Assembly (NCBI GenBank): GCA_043743785.1
Contig: JAYTVW010000078.1
Span: forward strand, 1 to 61,038
Reading direction: 5' to 3'
DNA: 61,038 bases
Origin: JAQTNA01 sp043743785
GTDB taxonomy: Bacteria; Pseudomonadota; Gammaproteobacteria; Burkholderiales; Rhodocyclaceae
Part shown: piece after piece, positions 60,861 to 61,038 of the stretch
Numbering within the stretch: the first letter of the stretch is position 1
Layout of the letters: every line of letters begins with the position of its first letter
The notes under the pieces: generated by a model
The model's database searches: none
Seen by the model: only the letters and a program-made list of their open reading frames with translations
What the model was told of the DNA's origin: nothing
Program-made: the position numbers and the translations under genes

Positions 60861-61038
60861 TCAGGAAAAACTCAAGGCCGTCCGGGCGTTGGCGTTGCGG
60901 CGGCGGGACAGGGCGAGCAGGCCCAGGGCGGTGCCGCCGAGGGCGAAGCCGGAGGGTTCCGGGAGTTTCTTGGCGATAACCTGATCCTGAATGGTGGCGC
61001 TGTATTCGATCTTGATGTCGTAGGCAGAGGCGTAGCCG
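60861..61038 (-). CDS. PEP-CTERM anchored protein, C-terminal fragment
   Basis: The minus-strand frame enters from the right edge and ends at 60861-60863. It carries a PEP-CTERM sorting tail: KKLPEPSGFALGG then a hydrophobic ALGLLAL helix and a basic SRRR cluster. Such proteins are processed by exosortase and archaeosortase-like systems and are often tied to exopolysaccharide or biofilm. The rest of the gene, and the exosortase, lie outside the window. Confidence 0.85.
   Translation of the reverse strand, partial: GYASAYDIKIEYSATIQDQVIAKKLPEPSGFALGGTALGLLALSRRRNANARTALSFS

Overview
The window is about 61 kb of GC-rich DNA in two parts: the right-hand ~29 kb of a siphovirus prophage (1 to about 28963) and ~32 kb of ordinary chromosome. 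The host looks like a betaproteobacterium, most likely order Rhodocyclales (Azospira/Dechloromonas-like). This is inferred from codon usage, GTP-dependent PEP carboxykinase next to a MaeB-type malic enzyme, a PEP-CTERM protein, DUF1640-type small proteins and the style of the intergenic repeats. No rRNA or marker gene is present to prove it.

Prophage. The left end and the integrase lie outside the window. From the left it carries small accessory and regulatory genes (two copies of a strongly conserved leader, a ribbon-helix-helix protein, a winged-helix protein) and a TOPRIM/SF3-like primase-helicase followed by a large mirror-symmetric GTAAC array that looks like a replication origin or control site. 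The lambda-type terminase comes next, then a two-gene transcription-like module: a sigma region 4-like protein and a protein ending in an RNA polymerase alpha-CTD-like domain. A terminator/promoter/terminator block (8432-8608) separates these from the morphogenesis operon: a minor-tail-Z-like protein, a gpW-like protein, portal, an S78 protease fused to an HK97-type capsid, head-tail joining proteins, tail tube, tail chaperones made by a textbook -1 frameshift, tape measure, GTA-like distal tail proteins, a tail tip protein, and an alanine-rich fibre. The last tail gene is a tail spike with an SGNH-hydrolase domain. Two holin-like proteins, a GH19 endolysin and nested Rz/Rz1 spanins finish the operon. 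Most genes overlap by ATGA or GTGA, so this is one translationally coupled late operon. The prophage ends in the 3' half of a tRNA-Thr(CGT), which is the right attachment site.

Chromosome. dusC lies next to the attachment site, followed by a small operon with a Nif11-like peptide. pckG and maeB are divergent and together handle the PEP/pyruvate/C4 node. Next come a penicillin-binding endopeptidase (PbpG), an IclR regulator divergent from a hydroxypyruvate-reductase-like dehydrogenase, an EF-hand protein, a CbiX-type chelatase, an RND efflux adaptor and pump, a DUF2892 protein, DedA and a PAS/GAF histidine kinase. A papain-family protease sits directly upstream of a lipoprotein resembling its chagasin-type inhibitor. 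A zinc-ribbon protein, ilvD and lgt follow. An overlapping minus-strand operon encodes an EVE protein, a TSUP transporter, a histidine kinase and a NarL-type regulator. The window ends with a DUF1640-like small protein, an OprB-type porin and a truncated PEP-CTERM protein. Several dispersed inverted repeats occupy the chromosomal intergenic spaces.

The most interesting candidates are the phage sigma4-like/alpha-CTD-like pair, the mirror-symmetric GTAAC array, and the papain/chagasin protease-inhibitor pair.
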